Below the pieces are notes generated by a model. It was given only the letters and a program-made list of their open reading frames with translations. It was not told the DNA's origin and did not search any database. Below, in pieces: positions 1 to 6,107 of a stretch of 13,177 nucleotides of DNA. The translations under genes and the position numbers were made by a program. Numbering within the stretch: position 1 is the stretch's first letter; every line of letters starts with the position of its first letter. The DNA is taken from the NCBI GenBank assembly GCA_003527145.1, contig DPSW01000465.1, positions 16,822-29,998 on the forward strand, read 5' to 3'. The stretch comes from Clostridiaceae bacterium (GTDB lineage: Bacteria > Bacillota > Clostridia > Lutisporales > Lutisporaceae).

Positions 1-1184
1 GTGCCGCTTCAGAAATAGCTTATGCGTCATTAAATAAGATCCGATTAAAAAATTATGCTGATAATGGGGATAAGCGTGCAAAGACAGCGATGTATATTTC
101 GAATAATTTCGATAGAGCACTGACCACTATTCTCATAGGCAATAATATTACACATATTGGATTCGCATCGCTGGCAACCTTGATTTCAACTCAGTTATGG
201 GGTATGAGATCAGTTAAATATACCACTATTGTTTCTACTATTGTAGTGTTTCTTATTAGCGAGATGATTCCCAAAAGCTATGGAAAAGCAAACAACCTGA
301 AGTTTGCTCTTGCTGTATCAGGTTCATTATGCGCTTTGATGAAAATATTCTCACCGGTTGCCAATTTTTTTACATTGGTAAGCCGGAGCATATCAAAGCT
401 TTTTCCTGAAAGGCAGGAACCAGCCATTACCGAAGAGGAGTTTTATGATATTATCGAGACCGCCGATGAAGAAGGCGTACTGGATAGAGGCAAGCAGGAT
501 TTGGTTAATTCTGCATTGGATTTCGATGATATCACAGTCGGTGATATTTTCACCGCCAGGGAAGATATTGTGGCATTGGATATAGATTCCACACAGGAAG
601 AAATCCTGGAAAAAATAAAAACTCAGAAATATTCCCGCCTACCCGTTTATCGGGGCACTATAGACAATATTATAGGCATCCTTCAAGTTAGAAAATTTCT
701 TAAGCTCTACATCAAGCATGATGTGTTTGAGATTCAGGATCTGCTTTTAGAGCCTCATTTTATCAAGAGAAAAGAGCCCATCGATGATATGCTCAGAAGA
801 ATGAGCAGCAAAAAATTTCACATGTCCATTGTCGTCGATGACAGCGGTAAAACTCTTGGGCTTGTAACTGTAGAAGATATTTTGGAAGAGCTTGTTGGTG
901 AGATATGGGATGAAGACGATGTCGTAAATGATGAATTTCTCAAGCTGGGAGGAGAACGCTATGAAATAAGCGGTGACCTCACAGTGTCAGAAGTCTTTGA
1001 ACGCATCGGACTCCAATGCGGGGATAATGAAATCGGGGCAAAAAAAATAAGCCAATGGGCACGGGAGCATTTTGATTGTGAACCCTGTGAAGGGAATAGC
1101 TTTCGCGATAAAAACCTTGAAGTATCTGTTTTGCATAGTGACAGCGGAAGGATTACGAAGGTGATTCTGAAGCTGCTGGAGTGA
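1..1184 (+). CDS. CNNM/CorC-HlyC family membrane protein, 5'-truncated by the window edge
   Basis: The reading frame is open from position 3, well before the first internal ATG at 90. The residues encoded at 3-47 (AASEIAYASLNKIRL) match the start of the DUF21/CNNM domain of the complete paralogue just downstream (GSEIAFASVNKARL). The true start therefore lies left of the window and the ATG at 90 is internal. The visible order is the rest of the DUF21 membrane domain, a CBS pair (around 'YSRLPVYRGTIDNIIGIL' and 'VVDDSGKTLGLVTVEDILEELVGEIWDE') and a C-terminal CorC_HlyC transporter-associated domain ending at the stop at 1182-1184. Family knowledge: CNNM/CorC proteins act in Mg2+ or other divalent-cation homeostasis at the cytoplasmic membrane; 'hemolysin' is a legacy name. 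The next gene follows after 55 nt on the same strand, so the pair is probably one operon. Confidence 0.93.
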   Translation, partial: AASEIAYASLNKIRLKNYADNGDKRAKTAMYISNNFDRALTTILIGNNITHIGFASLATLISTQLWGMRSVKYTTIVSTIVVFLISEMIPKSYGKANNLKFALAVSGSLCALMKIFSPVANFFTLVSRSISKLFPERQEPAITEEEFYDIIETADEEGVLDRGKQDLVNSALDFDDITVGDIFTAREDIVALDIDSTQEEILEKIKTQKYSRLPVYRGTIDNIIGILQVRKFLKLYIKHDVFEIQDLLLEPHFIKRKEPIDDMLRRMSSKKFHMSIVVDDSGKTLGLVTVEDILEELVGEIWDEDDVVNDEFLKLGGERYEISGDLTVSEVFERIGLQCGDNEIGAKKISQWAREHFDCEPCEGNSFRDKNLEVSVLHSDSGRITKVILKLLE

Positions 1185-1239
1185 AAATGCATATGCAATT
1201 TACTTTACTACAATGTGAAATAGGAGTTGGTTTTATATT

Positions 1240-2499
1240 ATGGACAGTTGGCCCTATATAGGCATTGTTCTTTTAATCATGCTTTCTGCTTTTTTTTCCG
1301 GGTCGGAAATTGCTTTTGCCTCGGTAAACAAAGCAAGATTAAAAAAGGCATCCCAAGCTGGGAAATCCAGTGCAAAGATTGCCTTATACATTACCGAGCA
1401 TTTTGAAGATGCTTTATCGACAATACTGATCGGCAATAACCTTGTAAATATTGCCGCATCTTCTATCTCTACAGTAATAGCCATTGGCTTGATGGGAGAA
1501 TCAGGGACTATTGCTGCAACTTTGATCATGACAGTCGTAATACTGACCTTTGGAGAAATAACTCCTAAAATCATAGCTAAACAGCAATGCGATAAATTTG
1601 TGCTGCTGGCATCCTATCCGCTGCGCTTTTTAATGGTCATCATGAAGCCTGTTATCGCCGTTGTAGTCTGGATTGTGAACCTGATTTCAAAGATATGGGA
1701 AAAGGATGGACAAAAGGAACCGTCGGTAACAGAAGAGGAACTGGTCTCTATCATTGAAATCGTCGAGGATGACGGTATAATCGATAAGGATAGAAGCGAG
1801 CTGCTGCAATCGGCCTTGGAATTCTCGGATATATCGGTGGAAGAAATACTGACACCCAGGACGGACATGGTTGCTATTGATATTGACGATGACATGGATA
1901 CCATAGTAGATATTGCATTAAACTCACCCTATTCAAGGATTCCTGTCTACGAAGATACTATAGACAATATTATCGGCGTTTTATACCTTGGCCGCTTTTT
2001 GAAAAAACTGGTGGACGAAGAGCCGGTTAATATACGCTCCATGCTCATTGAAGCTTGCTTTGTCCACAAGACGATGAAGCTTCCTGCTATCTTTGCTGAG
2101 CTTAAGCGCCGCAGGCTCCAGCTGGCAATCGTCACTGACGAATACGGCGGAACCATGGGATGCATAACTATGGAGGATGTGCTTGAGCAGCTGGTAGGAG
2201 ATATATGGGATGAGACGGATGAAATAATCAACGAATTTGTCATCATCGGAGAAAACACCTATGAGGTTAGTGGTGATTTAACGATTCGTGATTTTTTTGA
2301 ATATGTAGATATAGATGACCGTGACTTCGAAAGCGAATATAGCACGGTAGGCGGTTGGACTATAGAAATGCTCAATGGACTGCCGAATACAGGAGATACT
2401 TTCAGATATAAAAATCTGACAATAAAGGTTATAGAGCTGGATGGCATGCGTATTACAAGGCTTTCCGTGGTTGTTGCACCGGAAGCTGATGAGGACTAG
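1240..2499 (+). CDS. CNNM/CorC-HlyC family membrane protein (DUF21-CBS-CBS-CorC_HlyC), complete
   Basis: This 419-residue protein is complete for its family. Residues 5-27 form the first membrane segment and include the family motif SGSEIAFAS. Further hydrophobic segments lie near 58-85, 89-106 and 119-150, with the DUF21 motif EITPK at 106-110. A CBS pair covers about 203-325 ('YSRIPVYEDTIDNIIGVL' at 231-248; 'TDEYGGTMGCITMEDVLEQL' at 299-318). The C-terminal CorC_HlyC domain covers about 335-410 and contains YEVSGDLTI. The start at 1240 has AGGAG at 1222-1226, a long 13-nt spacing. It is a clear paralogue of the upstream gene, sharing for example the stretch TIDNIIG in CBS1. The likely role is divalent-cation (Mg2+) export or homeostasis with adenine-nucleotide sensing by the CBS pair; this is known for the family and not shown here. 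No convincing terminator follows. Confidence 0.94.
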   Translation: MDSWPYIGIVLLIMLSAFFSGSEIAFASVNKARLKKASQAGKSSAKIALYITEHFEDALSTILIGNNLVNIAASSISTVIAIGLMGESGTIAATLIMTVVILTFGEITPKIIAKQQCDKFVLLASYPLRFLMVIMKPVIAVVVWIVNLISKIWEKDGQKEPSVTEEELVSIIEIVEDDGIIDKDRSELLQSALEFSDISVEEILTPRTDMVAIDIDDDMDTIVDIALNSPYSRIPVYEDTIDNIIGVLYLGRFLKKLVDEEPVNIRSMLIEACFVHKTMKLPAIFAELKRRRLQLAIVTDEYGGTMGCITMEDVLEQLVGDIWDETDEIINEFVIIGENTYEVSGDLTIRDFFEYVDIDDRDFESEYSTVGGWTIEMLNGLPNTGDTFRYKNLTIKVIELDGMRITRLSVVVAPEADED

Positions 2500-2521
2500 A
2501 CATGCAGGAAATCAAGGGAGT

Positions 2522-2551
2522 CTGCCAAGCAGAATATTAAAAAAATATAAG
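2522..2551 (+). promoter_or_regulatory. possible sigma-A promoter for the UroD-family gene
   Basis: CTGCCA (2522-2527; 4/6 match to TTGACA), an 18-nt spacer, then TATAAG (2546-2551; 5/6 match to TATAAT). Initiation would fall near 2558, exactly where a perfect palindrome begins. The 95-nt gap between the CNNM gene and the UroD-family gene holds nothing else. The -35 is weak and AT-rich DNA gives such matches easily, so this is tentative. The -35 also overlaps a small hairpin (2521-2533, 5-bp stem). Confidence 0.3.
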
Positions 2552-2557
2552 TATTTA

Positions 2558-2574
2558 GCAAATAAAGTATTTGC
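2558..2574. promoter_or_regulatory. perfect 7-bp palindrome, candidate operator before the UroD-family gene
   Basis: GCAAATA-AAG-TATTTGC is a perfect inverted repeat with a 3-nt spacer, lying 20 nt before the ATG at 2595 and 7 nt before its ribosome binding site. Its right half recurs with few changes at 5800-5818 (CAGATAAAATATTTGCAAG), at the head of the intergenic region before the transporter. Size and place fit a dimeric regulator site or a structured leader. The binding factor is unknown; the sigma-54 activator encoded in this window is one candidate (inference). Confidence 0.45.
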
Positions 2575-2594
2575 ATGAAATGGAGGAATTGTAC

Positions 2595-3596
2595 ATGAAA
2601 CCTATAGAGAGGATAGAAGCTTTATTAGCCGGCAAGAAGCTGGACACACCTGCTATCAACCTTTGGAAGCATTTTCCGCCTTATGATGAAGATCCGAAAG
2701 AGCTTGTGAAGAAAACCATACAATTCCAAGAGAGATTCAACTGGGATTTTGTAAAGGTTACCTATCAAGGCTTATATTCAATCCAGGATTGGGGCTCAAA
2801 AATTCAGTGGCCTGAAAGAGACTGCCAATGGCCTAACACCTGTTCAAAGGTTGGTGTAGTAACCGATTTTTCAATTAAAAAAGCCGAGGACTGGAAGAAC
2901 TTAAATGTGCTGCCTATGGATCAAGGTTCGATGGCAGATTCCATTCTGGCTGCAAAAGAAATTGTAAAGAGATTCAAGGGTGAAGCTCCCGTAGTGGTTA
3001 CGGTATTTAATCCTTTGACAACTGCAGTAAAGATGAGCGGAGACAAGATGTTCGTTCACATGAGACAGCATCCTGAGCTATTTAAAAAAGGCCTGGAGGT
3101 TATCACACAAACCACTGTCAACTACGTCAAAGAGTTGGTTAAGAATGGGGCTGACGGATTATTCTTCGCAAGCCAATTGGGAACCTATGACAAGATGAGC
3201 GTCAAGGAATACGAAGAATTCGGACGTCCTTATGACTTGCAGATATTAGATGCTATTAAAGACAATACCTGGTTCAACATAATGCATATGCATGGTGCTG
3301 CACCTATGTTTGAAATAATGGAAAAATATCCTGTACAAGCAGTTAACTGGCATGACAGACTAGTAGATTTAAGCTTAAAAGAGGGCAGAAGCAAGACGGA
3401 CAAAATCCTGATAGGCGGTGTAGACGAGCATGGCATTCTGTATAACGGAAGCGATGAAGATATTAAAGCTCAATTGAAGGACGCTGTAGGCCAAGTTGAA
3501 GACGGCCGTCTTATCCTTGGACCCGGTTGCTGCGTACCGCTGAATGTCAATGAAGATCGCTTAGAATTAGCTCAGAAATTGCTTGCGACCATCTAA
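2595..3596 (+). CDS. uroporphyrinogen decarboxylase (UroD) superfamily protein, possible zinc/corrinoid methyltransferase-like enzyme
   Basis: Protein of 333 residues beginning MKPIERIEALL. ATG 2595 is chosen because GGAGG (2582-2586) lies 8 nt upstream; a TTG at 2571 in the same frame lacks such a site. The full length is typical of the UroD/MtaA superfamily (TIM barrel). Features seen: the family N-terminus (RIEALLAGKKLDTPAINLW); 'LGTYDKMSVKEYEEF' at 195-209, matching the superfamily region before helix 'fxxPY'; HMHG at 231-234, where MtaA-type methyltransferases carry HxCG; and GPGCC at 309-313, where MtaA enzymes carry the last zinc Cys. A His/His/Cys zinc site is therefore plausible, unlike true heme-pathway HemE. 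No corrinoid protein is encoded in the window, so the methyl donor or acceptor is unknown. It is followed after 82 nt by the flavoprotein gene, probably in one transcript. A second gene with the same first 22 nt starts at 13156. Confidence is high for the family and low for the reaction. Confidence 0.88.
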   Translation: MKPIERIEALLAGKKLDTPAINLWKHFPPYDEDPKELVKKTIQFQERFNWDFVKVTYQGLYSIQDWGSKIQWPERDCQWPNTCSKVGVVTDFSIKKAEDWKNLNVLPMDQGSMADSILAAKEIVKRFKGEAPVVVTVFNPLTTAVKMSGDKMFVHMRQHPELFKKGLEVITQTTVNYVKELVKNGADGLFFASQLGTYDKMSVKEYEEFGRPYDLQILDAIKDNTWFNIMHMHGAAPMFEIMEKYPVQAVNWHDRLVDLSLKEGRSKTDKILIGGVDEHGILYNGSDEDIKAQLKDAVGQVEDGRLILGPGCCVPLNVNEDRLELAQKLLATI

Positions 3597-3616
3597 GACT
3601 AGGAAAACTTTAATGC

Positions 3617-3650
3617 ACAATCTTATGATGCGTGGTAAAAGATAGATTGT
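3617..3650 (+). other. inverted repeat between the UroD-family and flavoprotein genes
   Basis: ACAATCT (3617-3623) and AGATTGT (3644-3650) are perfect 7-bp complements with a 20-nt loop. No T-run follows, so this is not a classic terminator. It may be an RNA hairpin separating the upstream and downstream parts of one mRNA (processing or stability) or a protein site. It could be chance. Confidence 0.3.
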
Positions 3651-3678
3651 TCGATAAGTTTAAAATAGGAGGTTAAAT

Positions 3679-5490
3679 ATGCAGTGCAAAACTATTGTCA
3701 GTGATATTTTGGTGGTAGGCGGCGGAGGCGCCGGTGTTATGAGTTCTGTAATGGCCGCCCGCGAGGGAGCCACGGTTGCAATTGCGGTAAAAGGCAAAAT
3801 CGGGAAAAGCGGAAACTTAATGATGCTGGGAGGAAGCTTTGGGGTAGATGGGCCTAGTGCCAGGGAGTATTGCAACGAACCTGAAGCCAGTCAGGAATAC
3901 ACCAAAGAAGCTCTGTTCGACAAGTTAGTTTCCAGTGCTTTCTATATAGGGGATCAGAAGCTTCAGAAGCATTTTGTGGAGGAAGGGCCTAAGGCGCTTA
4001 AAGAGTTTTTTCAATGGGTAAGAGACAGCGGACAAAAGTTTCTCTTTAATCCCAAGGCATGCCGTTGGCGTACGAGCGGTACCGCATTTGGCAATGTGCT
4101 TAAAAAAGGGCTGAGGAATCAGCAGAAAGAAACCGTTATTGATACCTATGAAGATACCATGATTACCGAACTGCTGACATGTGATGGTAAGGTCTGCGGT
4201 GCGTTAGGCATGAATATGTATACCGGTGAATTAATTGAATTCAAGGCAAAAGCAGTTATTTTAGCTACCGGAGGCTATCAGCCAATGCCCTTGAAAAATA
4301 CTTTCAGCGACATGACAGGTGATGGTATTGCCATGGCATTACGCGCCGGTGCTGAAGTCAAGGATATGGAATATTTGTTGTTTATTCCTACTTTGATCGA
4401 ACCTGCTTATGCAAAAGGTTCCATTCTTCCTTTCCAGATGACTATGCCAAACCTGTTCCCATTGAAGCAGAAGGCAACTGATTTGGATGGTGTAGAGCTT
4501 ATATATCCACAAGATAGTAAATACAAGACAACAGCTTCCAGCAGCAAGGTTAAAAAGCTGCTCATACATTATTTCTATGGTGAGGGGATATATAAGAAAT
4601 GGGATAAGTATGGAAACCGTTTCTATTTCGATTACTCTGATTACACCGATGATGAAATACGTGAGGCATTCCGAATTATTGCAGATAACATGGAGCATTG
4701 GTATAAAAAGGGCATGTATCATCATATTGACCTGATGGATCTGGCTGAAAGAATTATCAAGAACGACAAACGCCTGCTGGTAGGTTTGGGTAATGAGTAT
4801 AGTATGGGCGGAGTAGTTGTCGACGAGACTTTTGCAACAAGGGTGCCTGGATTATATGCAGCAGGAGAGGTAACCAGTGGTGTGTTCGGTGCTTTCCGTA
4901 GTGCCGACGGCCTTACTGAGATGCTGGCTCACGGCTTGACTGCAGGAAAAACTGCTGGCGAATATGTCAAGTCAGCCGCACAGCTTGAACCGGAAGATCT
5001 GGATGAGAAAGTGGCAGTGCTGACAGCACCTCTCAACCGTTCAAAAGGCATCAGCCCCATTGAGGCTCTCAATAAGCTGGAGAGCATCTGTGATAAGGGA
5101 TTTAATTTCTTCAGGGATGAAGAGCGTCTTGTAAAAGCTTATGAAGAGATTTGTTCGCTTAGAGCATCGCTGGACCAAATGGCAGCTCCAGGAGGAGCAG
5201 TTTACAACCTCGAATGGATGAACTCTGTTATCGTCCGTAATTTGGCTCTCTGCGCCGAAATCGGTATCTACTCTGCTATGCAGAGGAAGGAGACTCGTGG
5301 CTGTCATGTGCGCAGCGACTATCCGCAAGTCAATAATAAAGAATATATGTTTAGCTATACAGCTTCATTGAAGGATGGGGACATTAATTATGGTAAAAGT
5401 TATCCCGAGGCGGTTTACATGCCAATAGATAACAATATTTATCCTAATATTGCCGAATGTATTTCAAAAACTATCCTGGAGGTTATATGA
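3679..5490 (+). CDS. FAD-dependent oxidoreductase, fumarate reductase/SdhA-AprA-like flavoprotein subunit
   Basis: Protein of 603 residues with an excellent AGGAGG (3667-3672) 6 nt before ATG. FAD-binding features: the dinucleotide loop GGGGAG at 14-19 after a beta strand; ATGGY at 196-200; GDGIAMALRAGAEV at 214-227; and the second FAD contact GLYAAGEVTSGVFGAFRSADG at 391-411. The C-terminal helical domain has ETRGCHVRSDYPQ at 538-550, the SdhA-type signature. There is no Tat or Sec signal, so the protein is cytoplasmic. By eye, FIPTL (235-239) stands where SdhA/FrdA has FHPTG, and EYSMGG (373-378) stands where it has HYTMGG. The two substrate-binding histidines are thus replaced, while an arginine (R407) is kept. 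No histidine for covalent FAD is evident in the N-terminal GKSG region. A non-dicarboxylate substrate is inferred. The gene overlaps the [2Fe-2S] protein gene by 4 bp (ATGA), so the two are likely subunits of one enzyme. Confidence 0.9.
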   Translation: MQCKTIVSDILVVGGGGAGVMSSVMAAREGATVAIAVKGKIGKSGNLMMLGGSFGVDGPSAREYCNEPEASQEYTKEALFDKLVSSAFYIGDQKLQKHFVEEGPKALKEFFQWVRDSGQKFLFNPKACRWRTSGTAFGNVLKKGLRNQQKETVIDTYEDTMITELLTCDGKVCGALGMNMYTGELIEFKAKAVILATGGYQPMPLKNTFSDMTGDGIAMALRAGAEVKDMEYLLFIPTLIEPAYAKGSILPFQMTMPNLFPLKQKATDLDGVELIYPQDSKYKTTASSSKVKKLLIHYFYGEGIYKKWDKYGNRFYFDYSDYTDDEIREAFRIIADNMEHWYKKGMYHHIDLMDLAERIIKNDKRLLVGLGNEYSMGGVVVDETFATRVPGLYAAGEVTSGVFGAFRSADGLTEMLAHGLTAGKTAGEYVKSAAQLEPEDLDEKVAVLTAPLNRSKGISPIEALNKLESICDKGFNFFRDEERLVKAYEEICSLRASLDQMAAPGGAVYNLEWMNSVIVRNLALCAEIGIYSAMQRKETRGCHVRSDYPQVNNKEYMFSYTASLKDGDINYGKSYPEAVYMPIDNNIYPNIAECISKTILEVI

Positions 5491-5783
5491 TGAAAGTTGA
5501 AATTGTAAGAAGCAACGGTGTACAAACCTATGAAGTGCCAATGCTGTCAGATACTATGACTGTAATGGACATACTGGATTACATTTACAACAATCTGGAT
5601 CATACACTGGCCTACTATAGGCACAGCTCCTGCAATCAAGCGATCTGCGGACGCTGTCTGGTAAAAATGGATGGAACACCTGTGTTGGCTTGTGCTAAAC
5701 GAGTAGAACCAACTGCAAAGTCTGTCAGGCTTTCTCCTGCACCAGGCACTGTTGTACGAGATTTAGTCGTAGTAAAACAGTAA
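5487..5783 (+). CDS. stand-alone [2Fe-2S] ferredoxin-like protein (SdhB N-terminal type), partner of the flavoprotein
   Basis: Small protein of 98 residues (97 if translation begins at the second ATG, 5490, which has the better 7-nt spacing from GGAGG at 5478-5482; the first ATG has 4 nt). An in-frame ATG at 5457 lies inside the flavoprotein gene and lacks a ribosome site, so it was not chosen. The cluster motif is C49-x4-C54-x2-C57-x11-C69 in 'RHSSCNQAICGRCLVKMDG', which matches the plant-type [2Fe-2S] domain at the N-terminus of succinate dehydrogenase/fumarate reductase iron-sulfur subunits (Fer2_3). The C-terminal domain with [4Fe-4S] and [3Fe-4S] clusters is absent, and there is no membrane anchor nearby. 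The inferred role is passing electrons between the FAD of the preceding subunit and an unknown soluble carrier. The 4-bp overlap with that gene indicates translational coupling. Confidence 0.88.
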   Translation: MMKVEIVRSNGVQTYEVPMLSDTMTVMDILDYIYNNLDHTLAYYRHSSCNQAICGRCLVKMDGTPVLACAKRVEPTAKSVRLSPAPGTVVRDLVVVKQ

Positions 5784-5890
5784 AAACAGGTCGTTTTTTC
5801 AGATAAAATATTTGCAAGATGTATTAGTTATAATTTAATTCCGGTATATTATCATTCCGTAGTTTTACTATATTGACATTAAAGGACATG

Positions 5891-5912
5891 ACATTTGTCT
5901 ATTGGCAAATGT
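5891..5912. promoter_or_regulatory. inverted repeat, candidate operator downstream of a TTGACA box
   Basis: ACATTTG (5891-5897), an 8-nt spacer, then CAAATGT (5906-5912): perfect 7-bp arms centred about 206 nt before the transporter gene start. A TTGACA hexamer at 5873-5878 lies 12 nt upstream, so a bound protein would cover the matching -10 position. Dimeric regulator binding is the natural reading, but no factor is identified. Confidence 0.4.
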
Positions 5913-5925
5913 TTTAAATACAACG

Positions 5926-5960
5926 GCAGCAAATATTAGCTTCGATAAAATACTTGCTTC
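5926..5960 (+). repeat. 35-nt intergenic repeat, copy 1 (before the TRAP operon)
   Basis: Matches 10312-10346 at 29 of 35 positions, same orientation, including an uninterrupted 15-nt identical core TAGCTTCGATAAAAT (5937-5951 and 10323-10337). The match lies in non-coding DNA upstream of two different genes, so a shared regulator site is likely. The shorter element ATAAAATACTTGC inside it also resembles sequences at 2562 and 5803. Confidence 0.5.
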
Positions 5961-6107
5961 CCAAAAATATTTTTAAAACCTTTTCGTTTTGATGAAGAAA
6001 CGATAAAAAGTCAATATAAAAGGCTATTTTGCGGGATGATTTGTAAGAATCTACTCCTTAATTAATAATTTACAGATAAAAATTTCTAATAAGAAAGGAA
6101 GTTTACT

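Larger units (their letters stand above)
5784..6107 (+). promoter_or_regulatory. 324-nt regulatory gap before the transporter operon
   Basis: No gene is seen here. From left to right it holds: a weak AT-only hairpin (5782-5798) just after the [2Fe-2S] gene; a copy of the ATAAAATATTTGCA element at 5803-5816; TATAAT at 5829-5834 without a clear -35; TTGACA at 5873-5878, followed by an inverted repeat (5891-5912) sitting where its -10 would be; a 35-nt repeat shared with the oxidoreductase promoter (5926-5960); and an imperfect stem around 5980-6010. Taken together it looks like a complex, regulated promoter for the TRAP genes. No single start site can be fixed by eye. Confidence 0.5.

Noticed and set aside
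2517..2531. GG-N10-GC spacing resembling a sigma-54 promoter before the UroD-family gene
   Set aside because: Only GG and GC match; the TGGCA and TTGC contexts are absent (GGGAGT, AAGCA).
2571..2594. Upstream TTG start that would add eight residues to the UroD-family protein
   Set aside because: No ribosome site precedes it, while ATG 2595 has GGAGG at 8 nt and gives the family's MKPIERI start, also used by the copy at 13156.
2595..3596. Naming the UroD-family protein HemE of heme synthesis
   Set aside because: It has methyltransferase-like His/Cys motifs, sits among catabolic genes, and no other heme-pathway gene is present.
4339..4725. 128-codon minus-strand open frame inside the flavoprotein gene
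   Set aside because: Antisense shadow of a clearly conserved coding sequence.
3679..5490. Naming the flavoprotein fumarate reductase or succinate dehydrogenase (frdA/sdhA)
   Set aside because: Key substrate histidines appear replaced and the usual iron-sulfur and membrane subunits are missing.
5782..5798. AAAAAC/GTTTTT hairpin as a terminator after the [2Fe-2S] gene
   Set aside because: Six pairs, five of them A-T, with little stability; read-through into the transporter region cannot be excluded.
5903..5919. TTGGCA resembling a sigma-54 -24 element before the transporter
   Set aside because: At the -12 position the sequence is TTTTAA, lacking the needed GC.
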